A stretch of 36,106 bases of DNA from Chromera velia (lineage: Eukaryota > Sar > Chromeraceae): NCBI GenBank assembly GCA_018398765.1, contig JAHBMJ010001056.1, forward strand, positions 1 through 36,106. The letters are read 5' to 3'. Shown piece after piece: positions 9,936-21,300 of the stretch; position 1 is the first letter of the stretch, and the number at the start of each line of letters is the position of its first letter. Made by a program: the position numbers and the translations under genes. A model generated the notes under the pieces. That model did no database searches, was not told where the DNA came from, and saw nothing but the letters and a program-made list of their open reading frames with translations.

Positions 9936-12900
9936 CTACGGCCTGCCCGTGGGACCGATCTTCCGCCCAGGCACAACCCTGCAGTGCCTCTTCCCTTTTC
10001 TTGGCCCTCCCGGACCCGGGGGCTTCATAGACAAGCTTCTTTCCAGGGACTCCACAGGCATCATCGGGAGTGGTGCGCGTGGGAGTCCCTCTGTGCGACC
10101 TCTGACCTCCTCTCTCAACAACGACATGACTGGACTGCCCTTTCTATTCTTTGGAGACTTCCTGACGGAGTCAGCAGGTGGTCTTCTCCTCTCGAGATCG
10201 TCTCTTGACAGACACACACTCACTGCAGAGGCAGTCGCTGTCACAGTGGCACGGGCCCTCATAGAGAGACAGGAAGAATCCGTCCCACTGGAGGGACCTG
10301 GGCCCGCCGTGTCGGAGGCAGTCGGCTGAGGGGCGCTTGCAAGGAGGGCGTGGTCTCGTCGGACCTCCTTCAGCAGTGCCACCTCTCTCTCTCGGAGGTT
10401 GCGTTCTCTCAAAAGAGCCGCAGCGCTCTTGGGGGAGACCGGGGACTTCGGCATTGTGGTGCTCAACAGTGGCTGGATGCAGGGGGCGGGGGGCGTGTGC
10501 GGCCGAAGGACCGGGGTCAGTTGCGGTGGGCCTTCGTATATTGTTGTGACGGGTGTCAGCTGCTGGGGTAAGAGGGGTGAAGTTGCGGTTGGGGGTGTGC
10601 AGCACAGGATTGTCTTGCTGATAAGGGGAGGGGGGGCGGGTCTGACGAGCGGAGTGGTGAGAATTGAAGTTGCAGGGGGAGGGTTTGCGTAGATGACTGG
10701 AGGGGGGGAACAGATAACTCGGACCGGCGGTGAGAAGGTCGGTTGATTGGAGGAGGAGAAAGAGAAGACCGCGGGGTTGTTTCTGACAACTGTTCGCGGA
10801 GGTTCGGGTGAAGAGACGCGGACTGTCGATGAGACAGCAGGCTGGGTGGCGGTCTCCTTTGGTGCTGCTGCTGATGCTGGACTTAGTTGGGGTACACTTG
10901 GGCTGAGAATGCACAGGGGGGGAGGGGGGGGAGGAGAAAAGCCTCCTGGAGAGATGCAAATCGGTGGGGGGGGTGGAGGCGAGACGGCAGATACTCTTCT
11001 AGGTGGAGTTGCGACAGAGACTGACGGCGCCGTGTGGATGATCCTCAAGGGAGGAGGTGGGGGGGTGGTGACTGTAACTGTGTGTGGTGATAGAAGAGGA
11101 GGGGGCGGAGGGGAGACTCTGGTGACAGAGACAGTTGGGGGTATCCGTATGGGAAGAGGGGCTGGAAGAAGAAGGGGGGGCGGGGGAAAGCGAAGCGGGG
11201 GGGGAGAGATGACAGTGGTTGTTGTACGAACAACCTTTTGAGGACTTGCATTGTTTTTCGGACTCTTTGGAGAACGTTGCCTTGATGGAACAGATCCCAA
11301 CACAGCAGCTGCCGCACTGACAATCCTCCCGGGTCTCTTTCCCTTCCCGTCTCTTTTAGGGGACCCTGAGGGAGAGACGGCAACGGAAACTACGGAGACA
11401 ATGTCAGGCTCCGGTCCTGTGTGGAGAGAGTCGGAGTCAGTGAGGGACAAAACGCCACCTGAGGGGCCTAGAGCTGCGGCCATTGCTGACTCCAAGGCAC
11501 TCACCATACTACCAGAGTCTCCCTCTCCCTCTGTCCCACTGCCCCCCCGCGGACCTGCCTCAAGAGCAGACGCAAGGGCAAGGAGACGAGACATGACCCC
11601 CCTGTTTCCCTTCACATCTCCATCTGCGCTTCCCTGCTTCCGTCTCATGTCCAAAGCCTTCCCCTTTCCCTCTTTCCCCTTCCCCTTCACCGCCTCGTGC
11701 GGCGTCTCCATCGCCTCAAACAGGGCGAGGTCAGTCATGTGCTGAGTCAGCCGCATTCCACTCGCCAGCTGACGCACGATACCCTGAACGGACAGACAAA
11801 TAAAAAAGGCCGGATGTTCACAGAGAAGCAATCGATTAACGGTTTCAATGTTCCAGGAAACAAGACGAAACAACCAGACAGAAGTACAAAGTACGAACAA
11901 TCAAAGGGGCAGTTTGTGCATTTCAGGGTGACAGAATTCGATCCAATGCATGCAGATTGCTGACCCGACAGATGGCAAGTTCCACTGCACACGCGAGGTC
12001 CTTCCTGCATGTTCGCACAGTCAATGCACGGATAGCATTACGGACTTTGGACATGCAGGATGGGAGAGAAGGGGAAAAAAGCAGTTTCTCAAAGAGAGAG
12101 AAAGCAAGGGTGCGGTGGCTGGAAAGAGTTTTCATCAGGGCTATCAAGGATAGAAGCACTTCCCAGGGGGGAATGGCACGGATATCAAGGAGCAACAACA
12201 GAAGGGAAGAGGGCACGAGCGAGCAATCAGACTTCCAACCAACCCGCCACCAGCTACGCCACCGACCATGCCAACGCAACGTGGCGTTGTGTTGCTGCCA
12301 TCAGAGTCCTTCTCAGTACACCCGCCGCCACTCTCTGCCTCTCTGCCCGACTCCCCCCTCCCCCCCTCAACTGCTCCCTCATCTTGGTGAAGCTGCCCTG
12401 CACCCTCTTCCGAATCGTCCTTACGACTGCTTCACATGCAAGCGCCCGCCGAGCACTGCAGTCATGATAAAAGAGTGAAGTGACACAAGTGAGTAGAAAG
12501 ATCCATGTCCTTCTCGCGATGAGAAGGTAGGGGAGGAACGCAGTCGGTCTATCTGTCTGTCTACCTGTCTGATTTGATGGACCCCTTTCTCTCTGTTGAA
12601 AAAGGACACATTACATCAGTGACCTGTGCAATTGAAGTGCCTTGCGTGCATTTCCATCTCTGTCTCTCTCCCATGCTGTCCTTCTCTATCTCTTCTACCT
12701 TCCAGCTTGAGAAATAGGTCTTGCTTGTCCGCAAACTTTGCCTGAGAGTGATTCAAACGTGAAGTTTGGAAGCATAGAGCAGTGGCAGTGTAAACGATCG
12801 CCTCTAGCAATAAAACCTGACTGACTGACTGACTGACTGACTGACTGACTGACTGACAGGGTGGCCTGTCCGAAGAGCTCGTGTGCGTGTGACGCTTGCC

Positions 12901-15900
12901 CTCTGAGGTTGGTCACCAGACCGCTCAGCTCCTTCAGAGACTGCTCCTGTTGGACGCTGCAGGGGGGNNGGGGGGGGGGGGGACGAAAAGAAAAGAGGTG
13001 AAAAGAAAAAGACAAAAACGGGACAAAAGATGAGAATGGAAGGGAAATTAACAAAAACTTTTCTTGTCATCAGGCTGTCGATTCTTATCCAACGCTGGGA
13101 AAGTGAAAATAGAAGAAACAGATACACTGATCTGGAGCAGGAGAGACTCACTAACTGACCCTCTGACTGAGGCCTCCTCAACGCTTGCAATAAGCGCCCG
13201 ACGTTCTTTCTCCAACTCCCTCAGGCTCTGCATCCACACACACACACACACACACAGAGAGAGAAAGAGAGAGACAGAGACAGATGCATACTCACAAGGT
13301 CTTGGTGAGAAGCTCATGAGGGGTCGCGAGACACTTGAAGAAAGACACGAAGGGGGAGCATTCCTTGACGGAAACACAAAGACGGCACTCTCAAGTGATG
13401 CAAGTCCTTCCTTCGTGCTGCAAAATTGTTGATGATGCAAGTCTGCCTGCTTCTTCATTGACCCTTCGCTTCGCCCACCCACCCACTCACTCAACCACCC
13501 GTCCCCCCAGACTTCCATTCTGTGACTAACCGAATGAGCTCGGTTCTCAGAGGTCCACTGCTGAAGTCTCCCAAACGCGGCGGCAACCTCCGATGCCAAG
13601 CGCGTCTTGAGAGCCCCCTTGAGTCTCTCTGTTGCCACCCACTTCCTGCACAAACACCGATCGAACAAGGGAAGGAAAACATGGTATACCTCTTCAAAAG
13701 AGAAAACAAGGAAATGCAGGTGGGAAACGGCACACACAGAGTCAGGCCTATTTCCGAACAGAAGAAGCATCTTACTCTGTCTGTTCCCTACTCTGTCTCT
13801 TCATTCGCATTTGATTGACTTGACTGACCCTGGCGCGAGCTCAGCAGCGTCAATCGCCTTTGAATTCTGCAGACAAGAAAAGAAAAGAAAAGACAAGATG
13901 CAATTGTGGAACAGATGGGGGGAGGAAGAGAGGAAGTTAGCCGCAGAAGGGAAAATAAGAAAGGGGGAGAGAAACAAGAAATGTCAATGAGAAGAGTAGA
14001 GAACAAACGGCGAGGAGAAAAGTAGGGAGGCACATCGAAACCTCTTCCCATTGCTCATTCTATCTCTTCCATCATCAATTCCATTTCCATCTCCCCTTTT
14101 TCTTCCTCCTGACCTTAAAGACTGAAATCGCTCCGAGTATCTGTCCTCTTTTCTGCCTAGCTTCCTCGCTGCCTCCCTTCCTTCCTCCCTTCTGGTTCTC
14201 GATCTATCCGTTGATCGATCGATCGAGCGATCGCAGGAGCACAGAGGTCCTTTGAGTCAATTCTTGTCGGCGAAAAGGCTGAGATTAGGGGACTTAGGGT
14301 GCAGAGCGGGTCTACTGAGAAGGCAATCAAGAGAGACCTCGACACACAAGAGAGGCACACTGACAAACAAACAGTCAAGCACAAACAGGGACTGACTGAC
14401 TGTAAACAACTGGGCCAACACACGGCTCTCCTGCCTCTTCAGAACTCCCCGAAAGATCGAAACAACACCCCGAGTTGCCTGCACACACGATGAACAAAAG
14501 ATTCCAGTGATTCAAGGAAATCACCTTCCCCTTCTGCGTTTCCTTTCGGATGTTTGATCATTTCCTCGAAGAACTTCCTCGGAGCCTACATGGTTTTTCA
14601 ACAGCTGACGCGGGAGACTCCTGCTGACAAGAATGACGAACACACACAAAAGCATCTCTCCCCCCATCCCCTCCCTCCCACATACCAGCCTTCATCGACA
14701 CAACCTGAATCGCTGCACATCCTCAAACAGCTGTCTCTTCCTCCCTCTACCCGACCCACAAGTTTGTAGCAAAACGTCTCACACAGTGATACTCTGGCAG
14801 ATCAGAAACCTGACAGACTGAATACCAACATAGCGCAAAATGCAATGCCGCTCTTCTGCAGGACATCGCATGTGTAAATTCATTTCGTTGCCCAGAAAAG
14901 AGACCAACCGCGATTTTTCTGCAGGAGGAGAGTGCAGTCTGGAAGTCACCGACAAGCGCGGCCTCCCTCCGTGCTGCCTCTTGCACCACGGCCTCCCGCT
15001 CCCTCTCCCAGTCTCTCTCTGCCTCCCTGGACCTCTCTCTGTCCCTCTCTCGGGATCTGGGGGGTGGGGGAGGCGGGATAGACACGTACAGAAAGATAGA
15101 GAGACCGATTGACAGAAATGTTTATGTACTGTTGTGTGGATTCATGAAAAGATGGGCATCATGGATGGGAACATGTAAGATAAAAGGAGATTGCGGAAGG
15201 GACACATGAGATTGAAAAGAAAACATGCAGGCGAGTATCAGCAATGAAAAAACGGAGAAAGTTGTGATGCGGAAGAGGAAGAAAAATTAGTCAGTCAAAA
15301 AAGAGACCCAGCTCAAAAACATGTTTCGCTTCCATCTTTTCGACCAACTGCTTGCCTACATGCCTGTCCCCTCACCTGTCTCTCTGCTCTTGTGCTTACC
15401 TGTCTCTGTCCGCAAGCGATGATCTGCTCATGCTCATCTCTCCAGAAACCCCAAAGTACTTCTCTCTGTCTCCCCCCTCTACTCTGTCTCTCTCTCGTCC
15501 CGAGAGACCCTTCGCAGATGAAGGAGAGAGACTGGGAGACGGGTCTGTGGCGTGTAGTGATAGTGGAGAGATTTCTCTTCCTGAAGGAATCTCCATGCCT
15601 CCCCGGACAGCGGGCCGGGGAGACACGCGTCGCCTGTCTCTTAGGAGAGGGACACGAGGAGGCATCACAGGAAAGGTTGCCGGGGCAGCAGCTGGAGATG
15701 CCACTGGGCTTTCTCTTCCTCTTTCTCTGAGTGTGTCTGTCTCTGTTTCATCCGCTTCTCCTGCTTTCGAGAAAGTGATGATTGCCCGTGGGACGTTTGT
15801 GCGGGTCTTTGATAGAGAGGACGGCGGGGTGGCTCCGTGAGAAGGTGCAGGAAGGGAGGCGCGGACAGGAAGGGGCGGAGGGCGCCGGATTGCTGAGAAG

Positions 15901-16763
15901 GAAGAGAGACCAGTGGCAGGAAACGTTGAGGGCTCCACCTGAGGCTCCCTGGTCTCCATTGGACTGTCTACCTCCTGGCTTATATGAACCTCCTTCTGAT
16001 CTTTCTGTGTTCCTCCTTTCATCGAAGACCCGCCCCCTGTGCTGAGTGCTGAGGACAGAACCTGTTGCGTGGCCGAGGGCTGTGTGCTGGTCCTGGTGAT
16101 CGGAACGGAGGAGACAACCCTTGGGGACATCTGGGCAGGGACTGGAAGAGATCGGTGGTGTGTGTTGGGGGGAAGTATGTGTTGTTGTGTTGTGAAGTTC
16201 CATCTGGGAGAGTTGACAGGGGGCGTGGAAGACACGCGGGGGGAGAGAGAGGGCTGCCACTCTCGAGGTGAGTGGTGTGAGTGGACGATCATTGAGGGAA
16301 AGGAGGGGACCATCGATAGGCCGCCTGGAGGGAGGGAGAGGAGACGAGGTGTACCGACTGTAGCAACTGTCTGTTGGTGCACAGGGCGGTAGACGGGGGA
16401 GGCGACTGTAGCTGTCGGTGTGGGGCTGAGCACTGTGCTCCTTGGTGTGTCTGGGTGGAGTTTCAGCATCGAAACCTCTCCAGTAAGGCGGTTGACTGGA
16501 GCCGGCTGCAGAAATGAAGAAGGGAGAGAGGTTGTTTGTGAGAAACAAATGCATGTGAAGATAGATATATAGATATGTATATACACGTGTTTTCTTGATG
16601 TGTTTGCATTTGGGTCAGAAACCGAGGGCGCGTCGTTGTACATAAGATGCAAGCAGACTGACACCTTGAAAGGCCAGAGCCGCATGTTCAGACAAGCGGG
16701 GAGCTGCCGGATTGTAGACCGTAATTGGGTGTCCACCTGTCCTCGGGCTTCTTGACATGGCAT
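9936..16763 (-). CDS. Large Pro/Ser-rich protein with helical core (about 12 exons)
   Basis: Proposed exons, all in phase: 16763-16659, 16505-15400, 15056-14909, 14478-14401, 14152-14114, 13866-13829, 13645-13531, 13227-13160, 12956-12858, 12455-12267, 12004-11965 and 11783-9936 (TAG), giving about 1290 residues. Most acceptors are GCAG and most donors GTCAG. Residues about 36-400 are Ser/Pro/Thr-rich. Residues about 404-700 are charged and amphipathic helices in small exons (RSRERDRERS, KWVATERLKGAL, SLRELEKERRAL, VRTIRKRVQG). The last exon continues with a helix, then SPK motifs, polyproline runs (SPPPPP) and a final charged helix (LRERNLREREVALL). No known domain is recognised; a scaffold or cytoskeletal coiled-coil protein is only a guess. 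More small exons may lie in 14480-14908, and the start codon is uncertain. Confidence 0.55.
12817..12858. repeat. (CTGA)n microsatellite touching a splice donor
   Basis: About ten CTGA units on the plus strand read as (GTCA)n on the coding strand of the minus-strand gene. The array starts exactly at the proposed 5' splice site after exon 12956-12858, so the donor GTCAGT is the first of many tandem copies of itself. Confidence 0.85.
13231..13257. repeat. (AC)n microsatellite before a splice acceptor
   Basis: About ten AC units on the plus strand read as (GT)n on the coding strand of the minus-strand gene and end in GGATGCAG immediately before exon 13227-13160. The repeat takes the place usually held by a polypyrimidine tract. 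Confidence 0.8.
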
Positions 16764-17678
16764 GCACTGTTGTTTTATACTGAGGAGCCTGTGTTTGACT
16801 GTTGCTTTCGGAAGACCAGCCCAAACAAGAGCTGTCTTGGCATGACTGCGTTCCACAGAGAATATAACGTGACATTCTTTGACTTTCCTGGAGCTTCTTG
16901 GTTTTCGAAACCTTTCAAAGAGCGGATCTCGATACTGTGTGCTGTTGCAGACGAAGAATTTCAGCGCGGCCAGTCTTTTCAAAGATATATAGAGAGCTTG
17001 CAGATTACTCGACTTAGACGTACCTACATATGTGGATTGTTCGACTTGACCTGTCACTGCTTTGTCACTGCCATCGGAGGCGAAACTTCTGAGTCAACTT
17101 GGTTCTGTCTTATATAATATATATAGAGTCAGATTCACAGTCAGACTGTCACTGAGAGTCAAACTGTGACTCAAACACATGCATGAAGTCAAACCGTACA
17201 AGTTCGTGCGTATACACACGTGCGTAAAATTTTGACGCACGCATGCATGCATCACAAGGTGCGTGCACACCGATACAAAAGTCCGCGTGCATACATGCAG
17301 CACAAGTCTTCACAAGTCGACTTTCCAGCCATACATGAGGTAATTGACACTTTCAGACTTTTCAGACAACCAGACGAAGCCAGGTTTCCCGTCTTACACA
17401 GAGTCTCATTGGCCAGCAAGCCACAAAGAGAACGAGGACTGGACTGGTGGAGAGAGAAATGACGATAGGAAAGGGTATGTGTTTATTGGAACGTGAGAGA
17501 ACGCAGAGCAACAGTTGCTCAGAGTGAGAAGCCGTCATCCTGCTCACATCCGTCCGAGAGGCTTCAGTTTACTGAAGGACTGTTAGTGCCTCTCAGAAGT
17601 GAAGACTTCCTTGCTCTGATGTCAATCGCATGACAGGGGCAAATTCACTTCGACGACGCGTTGTGAACTGACGGTGTG
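16764..17678. other. Divergent intergenic region
   Basis: This lies between the starts of the large minus-strand gene and the secreted coiled-coil gene. GCATGCATGCATC occurs at about 17241, next to a near-palindromic stretch with GTGCGT and ACGCAC blocks (about 17208-17245). TATATAATATATATA lies at about 17110. The open frame of the large gene continues upstream of 16763 without an ATG, so non-coding 5' exons could be present. No further gene is supported. Confidence 0.4.
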
Positions 17679-18687
17679 ATGACGCGCATGCTGGCTCACT
17701 TTGGTATCGCAATTCTGTTCCTGTTCGCTGCTGCGGCTGGAGGCGATAATGCTGCAGCCAAAGGGTCATTCGAGTAAACTCAAGGTGAAGCCAGCTCAGT
17801 CGTCTTTGTGAGTGCTCTTGCTTCTCTTGCTCATGGCCTAGCTCACCATTGATCCATCCGACTGACTGACGGATTGACTTGACTTGCCGGCTGACTGGCT
17901 GATGGGCAGACGGACTGTGGGGTTTCTTTCCCTCCTTTTATTCATGAACACAGCAAACATAAAGAAAGAAAGCAACAAAGACAAAAGAACATCACGACAA
18001 CAGACAGACAGACAGACAGACAGACAGAGGCCAAACGATATCCATGCAGTCAAAGAATATGTGGGGCGACTGACATGCTGACTAACTACATCGACTGACT
18101 GACTGACTGACTGACTGACTGACTGACTGACTGTCTGATTGACTGACTGACTGAATAGCTGGGAAAAGCTTTTTGAGGCATGCTTCCTTTGCATACCTGC
18201 CTGGAAGTATTTGTATCTATCTACTTGATCCTGTCTCTGCTATTCTGTATTCCAGCTCCTCCCAACGTCCATCGCGTGCGGTATTTGTGTGTTTGTGTTC
18301 CCTGGCTCCTGGATTTCTGTCTGCCCGTGCGTGTGCCCACAGGCGGCCTCCCGTCGGTCCCAAGGTGCGACGGACAGCGCAGAAGGAGACGTCGGGGGAG
18401 TTACGGAGTCATCCCAGACCTTCCAGGACAGTTGCTGGGTGGATATCGGCCTCTCAGGCAGATGCTACAAGGAGAGCAGGTAAGCAGATGGAAAACTCTC
18501 CTGCAGCTTAGATTGATATGAACATGGCCATACAGTATATGGGCTCTCCTCTCTTGTCCCTTTCTGCCCAGCCGCACGATGTCATCCGTCTTCGACAAAA
18601 CGCGTTTCCAAGGACACGCTGATGCGCTCAATGCACATTTAATGTTCGATTGCTCGATGCGTGGCGTCATGCCTCTCCCTCCTTTGA

Positions 18688-18723
<36 letters not shown>

Positions 18724-19633
18724 AGAGGCTTCAAAAGACCAGAGCCCCCGACCGGATACTTCTCACAGGCGGCGACACAGATACAGGTTAAGAAGACGAG
18801 GTAGTGACCTTCCCCGACAGGAATCACGGACAGGAATTTCACAATCAAATTTCAAGTCCATCAACCAACACATCGGCACCGGAGCCCTGGTGAGCCTACA
18901 GAAAGGACACGATAATAAGACAGAAAAAGACAAACCGACCAAATTGGATCCAGCCTATGTCGCTCTCTTGTTGGACGAAAACAGCCAAGCAGAGGGCAAC
19001 CCGCGTCCCTCTGTTGTTTCCTCCCGTCTCGAGATGGAAGAGCTGGAAAAGAAGTTAGAGAAAATCAAGCAGGCACAAAAAGAGAAGGATTCAAGTTCCG
19101 ACCCATCAATCACGATGAATGACATTCAACTGGAACTTGATGCGATTCCCGTACCCACAACAGAGTACACGGACGTCAACAAGGGAATCTCACTGGCCTT
19201 CTCGAAGATGCAGGACCATTTCGCCAATACAGATGACATAACGGCTCTGAACAGGCTCATCAGTTATGACAAAAATAAAAAAGACGCACTCGTGCGACTT
19301 GCGTACCCTTACACAAACGAATTCTCCTTTGACCTCCTGAAAAAGCTCTGCTTTGCTGCCATCGTTGATCAACAGGCAGCGTCAGTATTGAAGAAGAAAA
19401 GAGCTCTGCATCTCACTGCCTTGACGGCTGTGCCTGATCTTCTGACCCGTCTTCGAGGGTTCCGCAGCGCCCTGGCGGAAATCGGGCACTTCATGGCGGG
19501 GAGTGCCGATGAGGTTTCGGAAGTTACCGATCCAAAACAGAAGCTTGAAGGATTCACAGACAAGCTGATTGAGCTAGAGATGCTTCTAAAAACGCATGAA
19601 AAAGACGGAAAGGGACCAAAAGACTTCGATTGA
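17679..19633 (+). CDS. Secreted coiled-coil protein, unknown family (5 exons)
   Basis: Exons 17679-17773, 18256-18280, 18343-18479, 18572-18660 and 18726-19633 (TGA) join in consistent phase to 417 residues. The first exon encodes a signal peptide (MTRMLAHF, then a Leu/Phe/Ala core to about residue 20), so entry to the secretory pathway is likely. A two-Cys segment (DSCWVDIGLSGRCYKES) lies at about 69-85. A basic stretch (RRRHRYRLRRR) follows near 129-139, a coiled coil (LEKKLEKIKQAQKEK) at about 220-235, and a helical C-terminal half with Leu/Ala-rich helices to about residue 400. The second exon is only 25 nt. No family is recognised. An alternative start inside exon four (ATG 18579) would give a shorter 329-residue protein without the signal peptide. 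The final exon is very likely coding; the upstream exons are inferred from splice signals and phase. Confidence 0.65.
18000..18031. repeat. (CAGA)n microsatellite
   Basis: About seven units of CAGA/GACA lie in the first intron of the secreted coiled-coil gene. Confidence 0.85.
18092..18132. repeat. (GACT)n microsatellite
   Basis: About ten GACT units lie in the first intron of the secreted coiled-coil gene, with degenerate copies on both sides. Read on the coding strand they contain repeated CTGAC, which resembles a branch-point consensus. Confidence 0.85.
18690..18719. repeat. (CT)n polypyrimidine tract before exon 5
   Basis: About 15 CT units directly precede GTGCAG at 18720-18725, the acceptor of the last exon of the secreted coiled-coil gene. 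The microsatellite forms nearly the whole polypyrimidine tract of a 65-nt intron. Confidence 0.85.
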
Positions 19634-19717
19634 AAAGACAGGCCGTACGCGATGCCATTTTTGCACTTCAAACAGCTTCAAACATAATTTGAAACAAGAA
19701 TGTCCCACTGCGAGTCT

Positions 19718-19800
19718 CACACGCAGAACCACACACAGAGGCACACACAGAGGCACACGCAGAACCACACACAGAGGCACACACTAGGGCACACACAGAG

Positions 19801-19835
<35 letters not shown>
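19718..19835. repeat. ACACACAGAGGC minisatellite with (AC)n tail
   Basis: About seven related 12-14-bp units (CACACACAGAGG and CACGCAGAAC variants) are followed by about 17 AC dinucleotides. It lies just 3' of the secreted coiled-coil gene. Confidence 0.85.
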
Positions 19836-19838
<3 letters not shown>

Positions 19839-20254
19839 ATTTATATATATGCATATGTATGCGTACATATATGCACATGCGCATGCGTTCAGTCTCCGCC
19901 TGGGTCTCCGCCAACTCCATAGCGCCGACTCTCCGGTGGACCGTACGTGTCTTTAAAAAAATCTTTAAAAATCTTTTTTTTTCTTCTTTTTTTCAAATTA
20001 ATTAGAGTGTCATCTTTAAAGAGCCTGGGAGCATCATATTTAGCTATTGATTGATTGATTGATTGATTATGAAACTTGTTTTCACGCCTAAGATTCAATC
20101 GTATTTCACTTTTTGTCAAGTTTTGATACTTAATATAAATAAAAACGGACATACAAATCATGATGCTTGACAAACAAATATTATATTTTGTTCTAGATTT
20201 TGTTTTGCTGTTCATTGCTTAGATCTAGAAATTACTGGAGGAATTAGTAGACCA

Positions 20255-20785
20255 TAACAGGGTATCCAATTAGGTTTTAATCTAACCTATATATAACCTA
20301 ACCTTGAAGTGAAAAAAACCTAGGTTAGGTTACTAACCTAGTAGGTTACTAACCTAAATTGCAAGGATGCGATTGTTACAGGTATGAAATATGATGATAT
20401 TAAGTGAGATCATAATTTTATGCATATTTTTATAGCGTTATATTAAGTTAGGATGTGTAAAACACTTTTTAGATTAAAGATGAATGTTTAAAGTGTGTTT
20501 ATTTTATGTTTTATTTTGTGTTATTGTTCAGTAAAAAATGATTGATTCAATATGACATTCAAAAAGTTGATTTTTACTAGTGTGAAAGTCAGTTTTTGAA
20601 TTAAAAACATTATTTTTACAGGTGTGAACTTCATTTTTTAGTCTCTGCTATCTATACTAATCCTCTGAGTAGCTTTCTAACCTAAACCTAACCTAAAACC
20701 TAGACTAACCTTAACCTAGTAAACCTTCTAACGGTTCTAACCTAACCTAACCTATTCTAACCTAACCTAATTGGATACTCTGTTA
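20255..20785. mobile_element. MITE-like element with 22-bp inverted ends
   Basis: The left end (20255-20276, TAACAGGGTATCCAATTAGG and onward) and the right end (20764-20785) are inverted copies with one mismatch in 22. They are flanked by near-identical 8-bp sequences, GTAGACCA (20247-20254) and GTAGATCA (20786-20793), which fit an 8-bp target-site duplication. The CAGGG/CAGAG near the ends and the 8-bp duplication are hAT-like features. The 531-bp interior is AT-rich with arrays of CCTAA/TTAGG-type pentamers at both sides and has no open frame, so the element is non-autonomous. Confidence 0.7.
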
Positions 20786-20938
20786 GTAGATCAATCTTTC
20801 TAACTAGCTTTCTCATCATGATCCAAGCCATCTTAAAAGGTTTATTAAACCAATACTACAATAATATATTTCATTTCATTGATTCTTTATTATTGGCGCA
20901 CTTAGTAAGTTGTTCAAAGGCCTTTTTTGGAATATATA

Positions 20939-20942
<4 letters not shown>

Positions 20943-20983
<41 letters not shown>

Positions 20984-20989
20984 TATATA
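20943..20989. repeat. (TA)n microsatellite
   Basis: An almost uninterrupted TA run of about 45 bp, with one ACA interruption. Confidence 0.9.
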
Positions 20990-21300
20990 AAACATAATGA
21001 TTACCATCAGCTAGCTTGTTTTTATAGACTCGGACGTTTAGCATTTTGCGGCAACGCATCTCCGAGACAGTTCTCTTTATTCGTTTCACACACGTTAATT
21101 AACTAACACTGTCTAGCAGCTGCAAGTTAAAGCTCTGCCTATCAAAACATGAACAAACCTAGATTCAAACATCCTAAAGTTTACAAAAATGCAGCGGGCC
21201 GGCTAGACGAAAGAAAAAATGAAATTGTCATTTAGAATCTAGTGTTTCACTTGATAGCACCAGACCACGCACGGGCATGCAGCACGCCGGCTGTTGGGAG

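Larger units (their letters stand above)
19634..21300. other. Gene-free AT-rich region between convergent genes
   Basis: This holds an ACACACAGAGGC-type minisatellite and (AC)n run (19718-19835), a short (TTGA)n run near 20046-20067, a MITE-like element (20255-20785) and a (TA)n tract (about 20943-20989). Small open frames on the minus strand (19889-20215, 20871-21089) lie in AT-rich or repeat sequence and have no domain support. Confidence 0.5.

Noticed and set aside
11957-12478. 173-codon plus-strand open frame with helical segments
   Set aside because: It lies antisense to two exons of the large minus-strand gene (12455-12267 and 12004-11965) that have matching splice signals and phases; the plus frame has no domain and no splice partners.
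12616-12810. Extra minus-strand exon (LEAIVYTATALCF...)
   Set aside because: The frame looks plausible, but its boundaries lack GCAG/GTNNG signals and it breaks the phase. Joining 12858 directly to 12455 keeps the frame.
14524-14600. Possible exon reading APRKFFEEMIKHPKGN on the minus strand
   Set aside because: It is open in more than one frame, but no acceptor/donor pair keeps phase with the next exon at 14478. It is left as unresolved within 14480-14908.
15352-16392. Plus-strand open frames opposite the large gene (15352-15840, 16039-16392)
   Set aside because: They are shadows of the 1.1-kb Ser/Pro-rich exon on the minus strand, which is bounded by good splice sites.
20280-20770. Interstitial telomere array
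   Set aside because: The CCTAA words are irregular, occur in both orientations and are bounded by inverted ends and an 8-bp flanking repeat, which fits a MITE better.
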